A DNA stretch of 64,000 nt from Erythrobacter fulvus. Lineage in GTDB: Bacteria > Pseudomonadota > Alphaproteobacteria > Sphingomonadales > Sphingomonadaceae. The stretch is taken from contig NZ_JAQQXQ010000005.1 in assembly GCF_028595285.1 (NCBI RefSeq), positions 186,001 to 250,000 on the forward strand, written 5' to 3'. The notes under the pieces are model-generated. The model ran no database searches. It was given only the letters and a program-made list of their open reading frames with translations, and was not told the origin of the DNA. Positions 1-6,703 of this stretch are shown piece after piece (position 1 is the first letter of the stretch; every line of letters begins with the position of its first letter). The position numbers and the translations under genes are program-made.

Positions 1-266
1 TCGAAAGCGCGGAACTGGCCGAGCTTGCACCCGATGGCCCGCCGGTCATGCTCGGCGATATCGCGCTCGCCCATGAAACCTGCGCGCGCGAGGCTGCGGA
101 GAAAGGCATCGCCCTCGAACATCATGCCGCGCACCTGATCGTTCACGGATTGCTGCATCTGGCAGGGCACGATCATGTCGATTCCGACGCGCAGGCCGAG
201 GAAATGGAGGCGCTGGAGACAGCCATACTTGCAAAACTGGGTATCGCTGACCCATATGGCGAATGA
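1..266 (+). CDS. ybeY: Endoribonuclease YbeY, C-terminal part (5' end outside window)
   Basis: Seen: the reading frame is open from base 3 and gives 87 residues before TGA at 264-266. It contains the YbeY metal-binding signature HGLLHLAGHDH, whose three histidines hold the catalytic zinc, followed by the acidic helix EEMEALE typical of the family's end. Known: YbeY is a cytosolic single-strand-specific endoribonuclease needed for 16S rRNA 3' maturation and 70S quality control. The N-terminal half (about 70-80 residues) lies upstream of the window. Its stop lies next to the following CBS-domain gene, as in the ybeY-corC order of many proteobacteria, which supports the call. Confidence 0.93.
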   Translation, partial: ESAELAELAPDGPPVMLGDIALAHETCAREAAEKGIALEHHAAHLIVHGLLHLAGHDHVDSDAQAEEMEALETAILAKLGIADPYGE

Positions 267-280
267 CAACAGGAGGAGCA

Positions 281-1222
281 TTGTCGAAGGCCATGGCCGA
301 TTCCAATCTTTCCGCCTCTTCTTCGGGAGACGCGGACAGTAGCAGCGGGCTGTGGCCTGCCTTGCGCAAGATCCTCGGCCTTGAAGGGGCCCGCTCCCTG
401 CGCGAACAGCTCGAGGAAGCGATCGACGAGCACGAGGACGAAAACGGCTCAGGCACGTCCGAAGACAGCGGGCAGGCGCGCGGCGATCTGTCGCGGGTCG
501 AACGCCAGATGCTCCGCAACCTCCTTCACTTTTCCGAGCATGATGCCGACGATGTTGCCGTGCCGCGCGGTGAGATCATCGCGGTCGACGCAGCGATCAG
601 CTGGGAAGAACTGGTTGCCGCCTTTTCCGAACATGGCCATTCGCGCATGCCAGTCTACCGCGAGACGCTCGACGATGTGATCGGGATGATCCACATCAAG
701 GACGTGTTTCCTTTCCTCGCGAACCGCACGCCGCCGCCCGAGGACTGGACGACGCTGCTGCGCCAGCCGCTCTATGTGCCGCAGGCGCGCGGGGCACTCG
801 ACGTGCTGGCGGATATGCGCGCGCGCCGGGTGCACCTCGCGATCGTGGTCGACGAGTTTTCCGGCACCGACGGGCTCATCACCATCGAGGATCTGGTCGA
901 GGAAATCGTCGGCGAGATCGAGGATGAGCATGACGAGACGCCGGAGGCCCTGTGCGTTCCGATCGGTGAGGGCATGTGGGATTGCGATGCCCGGGCGGAA
1001 CTGGACGACATCGCCGAACAGATCGATCCGCGCCTTGCCGAGGTAGAGGAAGCGGTCGATACGCTGGGCGGCCTCGCTTTCGTGCTGGCCGAGGCGGTGC
1101 CGCCGGTCGGCACGGTGCTGGAACATCCCAGCGGCTGGCGGATTGAAGTAACGGCGGGCGACGAAACCCACGTCATGCGCCTGCGCCTCCACCCGCCCAC
1201 CCAAGCGGACGACGTGCAGTAG
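281..1222 (+). CDS. CorC/HlyC-type CBS-domain protein
   Basis: Seen: a soluble protein of 313 residues with two CBS repeats (about residues 75-195), including the SRMPVY and VVDEFSGTDGLIT signatures, followed by a CorC_HlyC C-terminal domain. There is no DUF21 membrane domain, so it resembles E. coli CorC. Known: CorC-type proteins are tied to divalent cation efflux or membrane integrity, but the exact role is poorly defined. Start choice: AGGAGG at 271-276 lies 4 bases before an in-frame TTG at 281. An ATG at 263 overlaps the ybeY stop but lies before this Shine-Dalgarno, and an ATG at 293 is further away. I chose TTG 281; ATG 293 is the alternative. It is probably co-transcribed with ybeY. 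Confidence 0.85.
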   Translation: MSKAMADSNLSASSSGDADSSSGLWPALRKILGLEGARSLREQLEEAIDEHEDENGSGTSEDSGQARGDLSRVERQMLRNLLHFSEHDADDVAVPRGEIIAVDAAISWEELVAAFSEHGHSRMPVYRETLDDVIGMIHIKDVFPFLANRTPPPEDWTTLLRQPLYVPQARGALDVLADMRARRVHLAIVVDEFSGTDGLITIEDLVEEIVGEIEDEHDETPEALCVPIGEGMWDCDARAELDDIAEQIDPRLAEVEEAVDTLGGLAFVLAEAVPPVGTVLEHPSGWRIEVTAGDETHVMRLRLHPPTQADDVQ

Positions 1223-1269
1223 GCGCAACTTTTGCGCCCGGTATGCAATTTTTCTTCGATTTTTTGCAT
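1223..1269. promoter_or_regulatory. Two inverted repeats upstream of the LysR gene
   Basis: Seen: GCGCAA-CTT-TTGCGC at 1223-1237 is a perfect inverted repeat, and ATGCAA (1243-1248) pairs with TTGCAT (1264-1269) across a T-rich spacer. Both lie 50-95 bases before the LysR start. Inference: LysR-family proteins usually bind such dyads (T-N11-A type) near their own promoter, so these are candidate autoregulatory sites. The first repeat abuts the stop of the upstream gene. Confidence 0.35.
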
Positions 1270-1316
1270 CCTGATGCCGTTTTGCGCGTATCTCTTCTCA
1301 CCAAGGAGAGAATCCC

Positions 1317-2201
1317 ATGCCGCAACGCCGTCTTCCCCCACTGCGCGCACTCGAAGCATTTATGCGCACCGTCCGTCTCGGTTCGGCCCGGGCGGCGGCT
1401 GAGGAGATCGGGCTCAGCCCCTCCGCGCTGTCCCGCCGGATCACCAATTTGGAAGAATTCGTCGGCAAGAAGCTGTTCACGCGGGCCCGGCAGTCGATGC
1501 AGCTCACCGACGAAGGCCAGGCTTTCTACGAGGCGGTGAACCCGCATCTGGAGGCGCTGGCCCGCGCGGTGGAGAGCCAGTCGGACAATATCGCGCTGCT
1601 GCGGTTGCGGCTGGGCGTGTTGCCGATGTTCGGCAGCCAGCGCCTGTTTCCGCGGCTGGGCGAGCTGCGCAAGCGCCACCCGTTGCTGCACATCGATATC
1701 GACACCGCACCGCACCTTGAAGACCGGGTCGGCGATACGCTCGATGCCGCGATCATCCTGTCGCGCGGTCCGGCAAGCGGGCTGCACGCGGTACGGCTCG
1801 ATCACAATCTCGTTCACGCAATCTGTTCGAAGGAAGTCGCGCGCGCCATTGGGCCGGAAATCACGCCCGAAAGTCTGTCGAAGCAGACCTTCCTGATCCA
1901 CAACGAGCTGCCTGAAAGCTTCGTCGCGTGGAAGAAGGCGAACCAGCTTGAGGACATGGAGGCGGGCGCGATCGATCATTACGATTCGGGTGCGCTCATG
2001 CTGGAGGCCGCCGCGCAGGGGCTGGGCATCGCCATCATGCACGACGATCACCTGCGCCGCGCGAACGACAACCGCCTCACCAACCTGCCCGGCGCGCCGG
2101 TGGAAAGTCCCTATTCCTACTGGTTCGTGTGCAAGCCGGTGGCGCTGGAAAGCCGCCCCGTACGGATTTTCCACGACTGGCTGGTGCGCGCTGGCCTTTA
2201 A
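1317..2201 (+). CDS. LysR-family transcriptional regulator, GcvA-like
   Basis: Seen: 294 residues. An N-terminal winged helix-turn-helix (about 6-65: LPPLRALEAF, SARAAAEEIGLSPSALSRRITNLE) is followed by a LysR substrate-binding domain from about residue 90. Length and the PPLRALEAF opening fit the GcvA-like subgroup. The ATG is preceded by AAGGAGAGAAT, a good ribosome binding site. The gene stands alone on the plus strand, and its stop overlaps the stop of the convergent acyltransferase gene by 4 bases. No adjacent divergent target is present, so the regulon and effector cannot be named from context. Confidence 0.88.
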   Translation: MPQRRLPPLRALEAFMRTVRLGSARAAAEEIGLSPSALSRRITNLEEFVGKKLFTRARQSMQLTDEGQAFYEAVNPHLEALARAVESQSDNIALLRLRLGVLPMFGSQRLFPRLGELRKRHPLLHIDIDTAPHLEDRVGDTLDAAIILSRGPASGLHAVRLDHNLVHAICSKEVARAIGPEITPESLSKQTFLIHNELPESFVAWKKANQLEDMEAGAIDHYDSGALMLEAAAQGLGIAIMHDDHLRRANDNRLTNLPGAPVESPYSYWFVCKPVALESRPVRIFHDWLVRAGL

Positions 2202-3109
2202 TTCTGAGAGGCATCCTCGGGACGCGGCGCGTAACGCACCGGCGGCACCGTATGCGCGAAGGTGCGCAGCGGCCGCCCGAGGATCTCCAGAAGCGCTTCC
2301 TCGATCCGGCGGCGTGATTCCATGCCGATTGCCTTTCGGCCGCGGAAATCCTCGGGGCTGAAGGGTTCGAGATAGTAAAGCCGCAGCCGGAAGGTTCCCT
2401 TGCGCGCAAGCACCCGCTTGGCGTTGTTGAGCCCGCCTTCTTCCCCGATCCAGCCGATCCATTCGGCAACGGGCCCGTAATCGAGCACCACCGGCTGCAC
2501 CAGCACGCCGGGCGGCGGGGGTTCGAGAACGGACAGCATCGAGGTCTTGAACGGCAGCAGCGATTGCCCGTCGGTGGTGGTGCCTTCCGGGAAGACCGTG
2601 ACCGACCAGTTGTCGACCAGCGCTTCCTTCAGGGCATTGATCTGCTCTGCCACGCCCATGCGGTGTTCACGCTTGACGAAGACAGTGCGGTTGAGGCTCG
2701 CCAGCCAGCCGACCACGGGCGACTGCGAAAGCTCGGCCTTGGCGACGAAGGCGGTGCCGCTCGCTCCGGCAAGCGCAAGGATGTCGACCCAGGAAATGTG
2801 ATTGGCGATGTAGAATACGTCGCGCCTAAGATGCGTGCCGATCACTTCGACCTTCGCGCCGCACACCCTTGCGGCATAGCGCAGGAACAGCATCGGGAAA
2901 GGCGAACCATAGGCAAGCGCACGGTAGAGGAAGTGCAGCGGCACGAAGACAGCGATCAGCACGACAAGTGCGAGCACGCGCATCGTCAGCCGCACCCAGC
3001 CCATTGGCGACACCGGCGTGTTTTCGCCGCGGGCCGCCGCCAGCCGCAAATCCCATTCGCGCCGTTCCACAGGCGAGAGGCGCGGCCCGCCTTCGGCTTC
3101 AGTCGTCAC
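2198..3109 (-). CDS. plsC: 1-acyl-sn-glycerol-3-phosphate acyltransferase (PlsC-like)
   Basis: Seen: 303 residues from a GTG start at 3107-3109 that lies inside the 3' end of fur (11-base overlap), which suggests translational coupling. A hydrophobic segment near residues 38-65 precedes the acyltransferase domain. The catalytic block appears as NHISWVD (N-H-x4-D type) and the glycerol-phosphate-binding block as FPEGTTTDG. Known: PlsC acylates lysophosphatidic acid to phosphatidic acid at the inner membrane. A longer frame upstream exists but reads through the well-conserved Fur coding region in another frame, so I reject it. A lysophospholipid or ornithine-lipid acyltransferase of the same superfamily remains possible. 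Confidence 0.85.
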   Translation of the reverse strand: MTTEAEGGPRLSPVERREWDLRLAAARGENTPVSPMGWVRLTMRVLALVVLIAVFVPLHFLYRALAYGSPFPMLFLRYAARVCGAKVEVIGTHLRRDVFYIANHISWVDILALAGASGTAFVAKAELSQSPVVGWLASLNRTVFVKREHRMGVAEQINALKEALVDNWSVTVFPEGTTTDGQSLLPFKTSMLSVLEPPPPGVLVQPVVLDYGPVAEWIGWIGEEGGLNNAKRVLARKGTFRLRLYYLEPFSPEDFRGRKAIGMESRRRIEEALLEILGRPLRTFAHTVPPVRYAPRPEDASQN

Positions 3110-3533
3110 GCGACAGCCGGACGCCGTAAAGTTCCATGCGGTGATCAACCAGCCGGTAGCCCAGCCGCTCGGCGATCTGGCGCTGCAGCGCCTCGACCTC
3201 GGGATCGACGAATTCGACGACCTTGCCGGTCTCAACGTCGATCAAGTGATCGTGGTGCGCTTCGGGCACGGGTTCGTAGCGCGAGCGCCCGTCGCCGAAA
3301 TCATGCCGATCGAGAATGCCCGCTTCCTCGAACAGGCGCACGGTGCGGTAGACCGTTGCGATCGAGATCTTCGGGTCGATCGCCGAAGCGCGACTGTGGA
3401 GAAGCTCGACATCGGGGTGATCGTCGCTTTCCGACAGGACCCTGGCGATGACGCGGCGCTGTTCAGTGATGCGCAGGCCTTTTTCCGCGCAAAGTTGTTC
3501 AAGATCGATTTTCTGGCTCAATGACAGCTCCAT
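3099..3533 (-). CDS. fur: Ferric uptake regulator family protein (Fur)
   Basis: Seen: 144 residues from ATG at 3531-3533. It has the Fur winged helix (GLRITEQRRVIARVLSES, ISIATVYRTVRLFEEAG) and the metal-binding histidine cluster PEAHHDHLIDVETGKVVEF in the dimerisation domain. There is only one cysteine (near the N terminus) and no CxxC pair, so the structural zinc site of E. coli Fur is absent, as is common in alphaproteobacterial Fur/Mur proteins. Known: a cytosolic Fe(II)- or Mn(II)-dependent repressor. The upstream in-frame ATG at 3587 would add 18 residues that overlap a terminator-like hairpin, so I prefer the shorter form. It is followed by plsC with overlap. Whether it senses iron or manganese cannot be told here. 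Confidence 0.9.
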   Translation of the reverse strand: MELSLSQKIDLEQLCAEKGLRITEQRRVIARVLSESDDHPDVELLHSRASAIDPKISIATVYRTVRLFEEAGILDRHDFGDGRSRYEPVPEAHHDHLIDVETGKVVEFVDPEVEALQRQIAERLGYRLVDHRMELYGVRLSRDD

Positions 3534-3575
3534 CGCCAAGTGGGCGTGGCCCGCAAGCCGGACCCATGAATAGCA

Positions 3576-3609
3576 AAGCAGCCCCACCCTTATAGGGACG
3601 GGGCTGCTT
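3576..3609 (-). terminator. Hairpin between mucR and fur
   Basis: Seen: a perfect 10-bp stem (AAGCAGCCCC / GGGGCTGCTT) whose 14-base loop can extend with CCCT/AGGG. It lies 48 bases after the mucR stop and 43 bases before the fur start, read on the minus strand. The following T tract is short (TTTGC). Inference: terminator of the mucR unit, or a structured fur leader. Confidence 0.6.
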
Positions 3610-3656
3610 GCTCAAGCTGGCTTGCCACCCTCTCAACAGGGCGGCGATCCGCACAA

Positions 3657-4094
3657 TCAGGCGGTCTTCTTGGTGCGGCGCTTGGGCGCGGCGGTGCCGG
3701 GCTTGCGGCCAAGACCGATCTTCTTGGCCAGATCGCGGCGCTTTTCGGCATAATTGGGGGCGACCATCGGATAATCGGTCGGCAGGCCCCAGCGCGCGCG
3801 GTATTCTTCCGGAGTCATGTCGTAGTTGGTCCGAAGATAGCGCTTAAGCATCTTCAGCTTCTTGCCGTCTTCAAGGCAGACGATGTAATCCGGCTTCACC
3901 GAATTGCGGATCGCCACGGCAGGCTGCGGCTTGGGCTCTTCGACTTCCGCCTTTTCACCGAGGTTGGCGAGCGCGTCATAAACGTTGGTGATGAGGCCGG
4001 GCAGGTCACCCACTGCAACATCATTATTGCTGACATGCGCTGCAACGATATCGCTGGTCAGCGTAATAAGCGTTTCTTTCATCTCGATTTCCAT
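3657..4094 (-). CDS. mucR: MucR/Ros-family transcriptional regulator with altered zinc site
   Basis: Seen: 145 residues from ATG at 4092-4094. The N-terminal oligomerisation segment (ITLTSDIVAAHVSNNDV) and the prokaryotic zinc-finger region (CLEDGKKLKMLKRYLRTNY then MTPEEYRARWGLP) are clear, with a basic tail (KRRTKKTA). Of the Ros zinc ligands Cys-Cys-His-His, only the first cysteine (C73) remains. The second is Asp76, and the histidine positions are Tyr86 and Asn90/Tyr91. Known: MucR proteins are H-NS-like global silencers in alphaproteobacteria, and zinc-free Ros homologues have been described. An ATG at 4082 (MKETL) is an alternative start. A weak GAGGAA lies 12 bases before the chosen one. 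It is transcribed alone, 125 bases after rimI. Confidence 0.88.
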   Translation of the reverse strand: MEIEMKETLITLTSDIVAAHVSNNDVAVGDLPGLITNVYDALANLGEKAEVEEPKPQPAVAIRNSVKPDYIVCLEDGKKLKMLKRYLRTNYDMTPEEYRARWGLPTDYPMVAPNYAEKRRDLAKKIGLGRKPGTAAPKRRTKKTA

Positions 4095-4219
4095 GGCTTC
4101 GACTAGTTCCTCATGCGTATTCTTCGGATATTTCCGATAAATCGCCCATGGACGAAACATAGATCATTTGCAACTTCGCGAATTTACCGAGACCCGAATT
4201 TCTGATGAGTCTCGTTGAA

Positions 4220-4696
4220 TTAAATCGAGCAGCCAAAAGTAATGGCGTCGATTCTCTCCCCGTTGGCCATGCGGTAATAGTTGGGGCGTTCGCCGATCGG
4301 TGTGAAACCGAGTTTGCGATAAAGGTGGAGGGCAGGGTTCCCGCGACGCATTTCCAAATAGATGCGTGTAATTCCTCGCCCGCGTGCGGCATCGAAAAGG
4401 TGGTTGATAAGCGTTTCACCGACACCCCGCCGACGACATCCGGGCACCACCGCAATCAGCAGCAGTTCCTCCTCGTCGAGCACGTGACGGCTGAGAACAA
4501 AGCCGGCTGGAGCGCGTGTGGTCGTGCCGTCGCCCGCTATGATCGCGCCGTCGGCATCCACCACTAGGGCATGGGTGCTGGGCATGGACAGCGCATCGGC
4601 GACCTGCCGCCGGTTCCAGGCCTCGCCGTATGCAGGATCGAATGCCGTCTCCATCACCGCCATGATCCGGTCGAGGAGGTGCGGGCAGGGTGTCAT
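4220..4696 (-). CDS. rimI: GNAT N-acetyltransferase, RimI-like
   Basis: Seen: 158 residues with the GNAT acetyl-CoA loop (IAVVPGCRRRGVGETLI; RRRGVG is the Q/R-x-x-G-x-G/A loop) and the C-terminal LEMRRGNPALHLYRKLGF block characteristic of RimI-type ribosomal protein/peptide alanine acetyltransferases. Its ATG overlaps the tsaB stop (ATGA), and tsaB-rimI is a widely conserved pair. Known: RimI acetylates the N-terminal alanine of ribosomal protein S18 in E. coli, and homologues have wider N-terminal acetylation activity. The motif and the neighbour make the call sound; the actual substrate is inferred. Confidence 0.88.
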   Translation of the reverse strand: MTPCPHLLDRIMAVMETAFDPAYGEAWNRRQVADALSMPSTHALVVDADGAIIAGDGTTTRAPAGFVLSRHVLDEEELLLIAVVPGCRRRGVGETLINHLFDAARGRGITRIYLEMRRGNPALHLYRKLGFTPIGERPNYYRMANGERIDAITFGCSI

Positions 4697-5322
4697 GCAG
4701 GCACGCGTCCGGCCATCGGGGTGGCATCCGGCCCGCGCCCGTAGATGGGGACGAGATTGTGGGTCAGCAGCTCGGCGGGGAGCAGGGGCACAGCTGCGGC
4801 ATCGGGCAGAATGTCGAGCGATGCGATACTCGCACCGCGTTGCGCAAGAAGATCGCGCGCACGATTTCCGGCGGCAAAGTCATGGCGGGCGTCGTTGCGA
4901 GCCGCATCGGGCGGTTGCGAAACGACGTCGGTTCCGGGCAGTCCGTCGGCGCCAAAGTCCTGAACGAACCATTCGCCATGGCCGCCATTTACGCAGACTG
5001 TCAGCGGCTGGCCGGGACGTTCCGCCTGAGCCTGCGCCGCGATCAGTGCCAGCGTCGGATAGCCCAGCACCTCGGCACCCCACGCAAAACCGAGTGCGCG
5101 CGCCGTCGCCAGCCCGATGCGTACCCCGGTAAAGCTGCCCGGACCGAGCGAAACGAGAATGCGATCCGCGCGGCCCTTGTCCGGCAGGGCGGCGATCATC
5201 GGCACCAGCGCCTCGGCGTGGCCGCGCCCGATCACGCGATGATCATGCGCGATTCTGTCCTCGCCCTCGAACAGGGCGATGGAACAGGCCTCTGAGGCGG
5301 TTTCGATGGCGAGCATCCGCAT
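4693..5322 (-). CDS. tsaB: tRNA threonylcarbamoyladenosine biosynthesis protein TsaB
   Basis: Seen: 209 residues, with the ASKHA-fold opening MLAIETASEACSIALF and the family signature SLGPGSFTGVRIGLATARALG. Known: TsaB is the non-catalytic partner that, with TsaD and TsaE, places threonylcarbamoyl on A37 of ANN-decoding tRNAs in the cytosol. Start choice: ATG at 5320-5322 (MRMLAIET) matches the usual MR-x-L-x-I-x-T opening and has AGG 4-6 bases upstream. ATG 5316 is also possible, and the frame extends to 5358 without family similarity. It overlaps rimI by 4 bases. Confidence 0.92.
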   Translation of the reverse strand: MRMLAIETASEACSIALFEGEDRIAHDHRVIGRGHAEALVPMIAALPDKGRADRILVSLGPGSFTGVRIGLATARALGFAWGAEVLGYPTLALIAAQAQAERPGQPLTVCVNGGHGEWFVQDFGADGLPGTDVVSQPPDAARNDARHDFAAGNRARDLLAQRGASIASLDILPDAAAVPLLPAELLTHNLVPIYGRGPDATPMAGRVPA

Positions 5323-5372
5323 GCGCCTGCCGATGCCCCAGCACAGGGCGGCACGCAAGCGCGAGATGCGCC

Positions 5373-5981
5373 TCAGGCGATACGGTTGAAGGTCGCGAAG
5401 TCCGGGCGCGGAGAACGCTCGAAGATGCTCTCCGGATCGCCATAGCCGACCGAACAGATGAAATTGGCCCTGTGGCGCGGCTCGTCGGCGAAAAAGGCAG
5501 CGTTAACGGCGGCCTGATCAAACCCCGACATCGGACCGCAATCAAGCCCCAGTGCGCGCGCGGCGAGCATCAGGTAAGCGCCCTGAAGCGAGGAATTGCG
5601 GAATGCGCCTTCCTTGCGGCCTTCCTCGTCGCCCTCGAACCAGCTTTTCGCGTCGGTATGCGGGAACAGCCAGGGCAGTTCCTCGTGAAAATCGATATCG
5701 TAACCGATTACCGCAGTGACCGGCGCGGCGAGCACCTTCGCCTTGTTGCCTTCCATCACGCATTCGGCGAGCTTTGCTTTGGCCTCGGGCGACTTGACCC
5801 ACACGATCCGCACCGGCTGCATGTTTGCCGAGGTCGGGGCCATCTTCATCAGATCCCAGATCGCGTGGAGTTGCTCGTCCGTCACCGGCTTGTCGAGCCA
5901 GCCGTTATAGCTGCGCGCCTCGTTGAACAGCTGGTCGAGCGCCGCGTCCGGCAGGACGTGGTCGTGGAATTGCGTGGTCAT
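5373..5981 (-). CDS. Nitroreductase-family protein, malonic semialdehyde reductase (RutE)-like
   Basis: Seen: 202 residues of the FMN-dependent nitroreductase fold. It opens with a pattern typical of the RutE/YdfN-type group ([24 protein letters not shown], then [16 protein letters not shown]) and contains [16 protein letters not shown]. Known: RutE reduces malonic semialdehyde to 3-hydroxypropionate in pyrimidine degradation. No other rut gene is near, so the physiological substrate is uncertain; general quinone or nitro-compound reduction is possible. The gene is monocistronic or weakly linked to tsaB 50 bases downstream. Confidence 0.82.
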   Translation of the reverse strand: MTTQFHDHVLPDAALDQLFNEARSYNGWLDKPVTDEQLHAIWDLMKMAPTSANMQPVRIVWVKSPEAKAKLAECVMEGNKAKVLAAPVTAVIGYDIDFHEELPWLFPHTDAKSWFEGDEEGRKEGAFRNSSLQGAYLMLAARALGLDCGPMSGFDQAAVNAAFFADEPRHRANFICSVGYGDPESIFERSPRPDFATFNRIA

Positions 5982-6011
5982 GGGTAATCCCCGGAAACTG
6001 GAGTAAAAAAC

Positions 6012-6590
6012 TCAGGCGGCCCTGACTTCAACGACTTCGGGGACGTAATGTTTCAGCAGGCCCTCGATCCCGTGCTTGAGCGTCGCCGTGCTTGACGGGC
6101 AGCCCGAGCATGAGCCTTGCAGCGTCAGATAGACCACCCCGTCGCGGAAACCCCGATAGGCGATATCGCCGCCGTCGCCCGCCACCGCCGGACGGACACG
6201 GGTTTCGAGCAGTTCGTTGATCGCGGCGATGACTTCTGCATCCTCGTCGCGTTCTTCCACCACCGCTTCGTCTTCGGGCGGGACGGTGATGCCGTTGCCA
6301 TTAGTCGCAGCGAACAGCGGGGCTTCGGAAACGAAATGGTCGAGCAGGATTGCGATCACCTGCGGCTTCAACGCGCTCCAGTCGGCACCGGGCGCGGCGG
6401 TGACGCTGACGAAATCGGCACCGAAGAAGACGTTTACGACCTCGCCGGTATCGAAGATCGCCTGCGCCAGCGGGCTGGCTTCTGCGGCTTCGGGGGTGGC
6501 GAATTCGCGGCTGCCCGAAACCATCACGGCCTGACCGGGAAGGAACTTGAGCGCGGACGGGTTGGGGGTGGTTTCGGTTTCGATGAACAT
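6012..6590 (-). CDS. NfuA/NifU-like iron-sulfur cluster carrier
   Basis: Seen: 192 residues with the Nfu N-terminal domain (TETTPNPSALKFLPGQ, about residues 5-90), an acidic linker, and a C-terminal NifU domain. The latter contains RVRPAVAGDGGDIAYRGF and the cluster-binding CSGCPSS (CxxC). This arrangement is the alphaproteobacterial/mitochondrial NFU1 type. Known: such proteins deliver 4Fe-4S clusters to client enzymes in the cytosol. The gene is divergent from the M16 peptidase gene, with about 110 bases between the starts. Confidence 0.92.
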   Translation of the reverse strand: MFIETETTPNPSALKFLPGQAVMVSGSREFATPEAAEASPLAQAIFDTGEVVNVFFGADFVSVTAAPGADWSALKPQVIAILLDHFVSEAPLFAATNGNGITVPPEDEAVVEERDEDAEVIAAINELLETRVRPAVAGDGGDIAYRGFRDGVVYLTLQGSCSGCPSSTATLKHGIEGLLKHYVPEVVEVRAA

Positions 6591-6703
6591 GTATCGTCAT
6601 TTAAGACTGATTTCGTCCGATTTCAAGCGGGCACAGCCCCTCCTTGCAGCGCCGGACGCGCATTCACTATCGCTTCACATTTTGCCGCCCTATAAGCCCG
6701 ATC

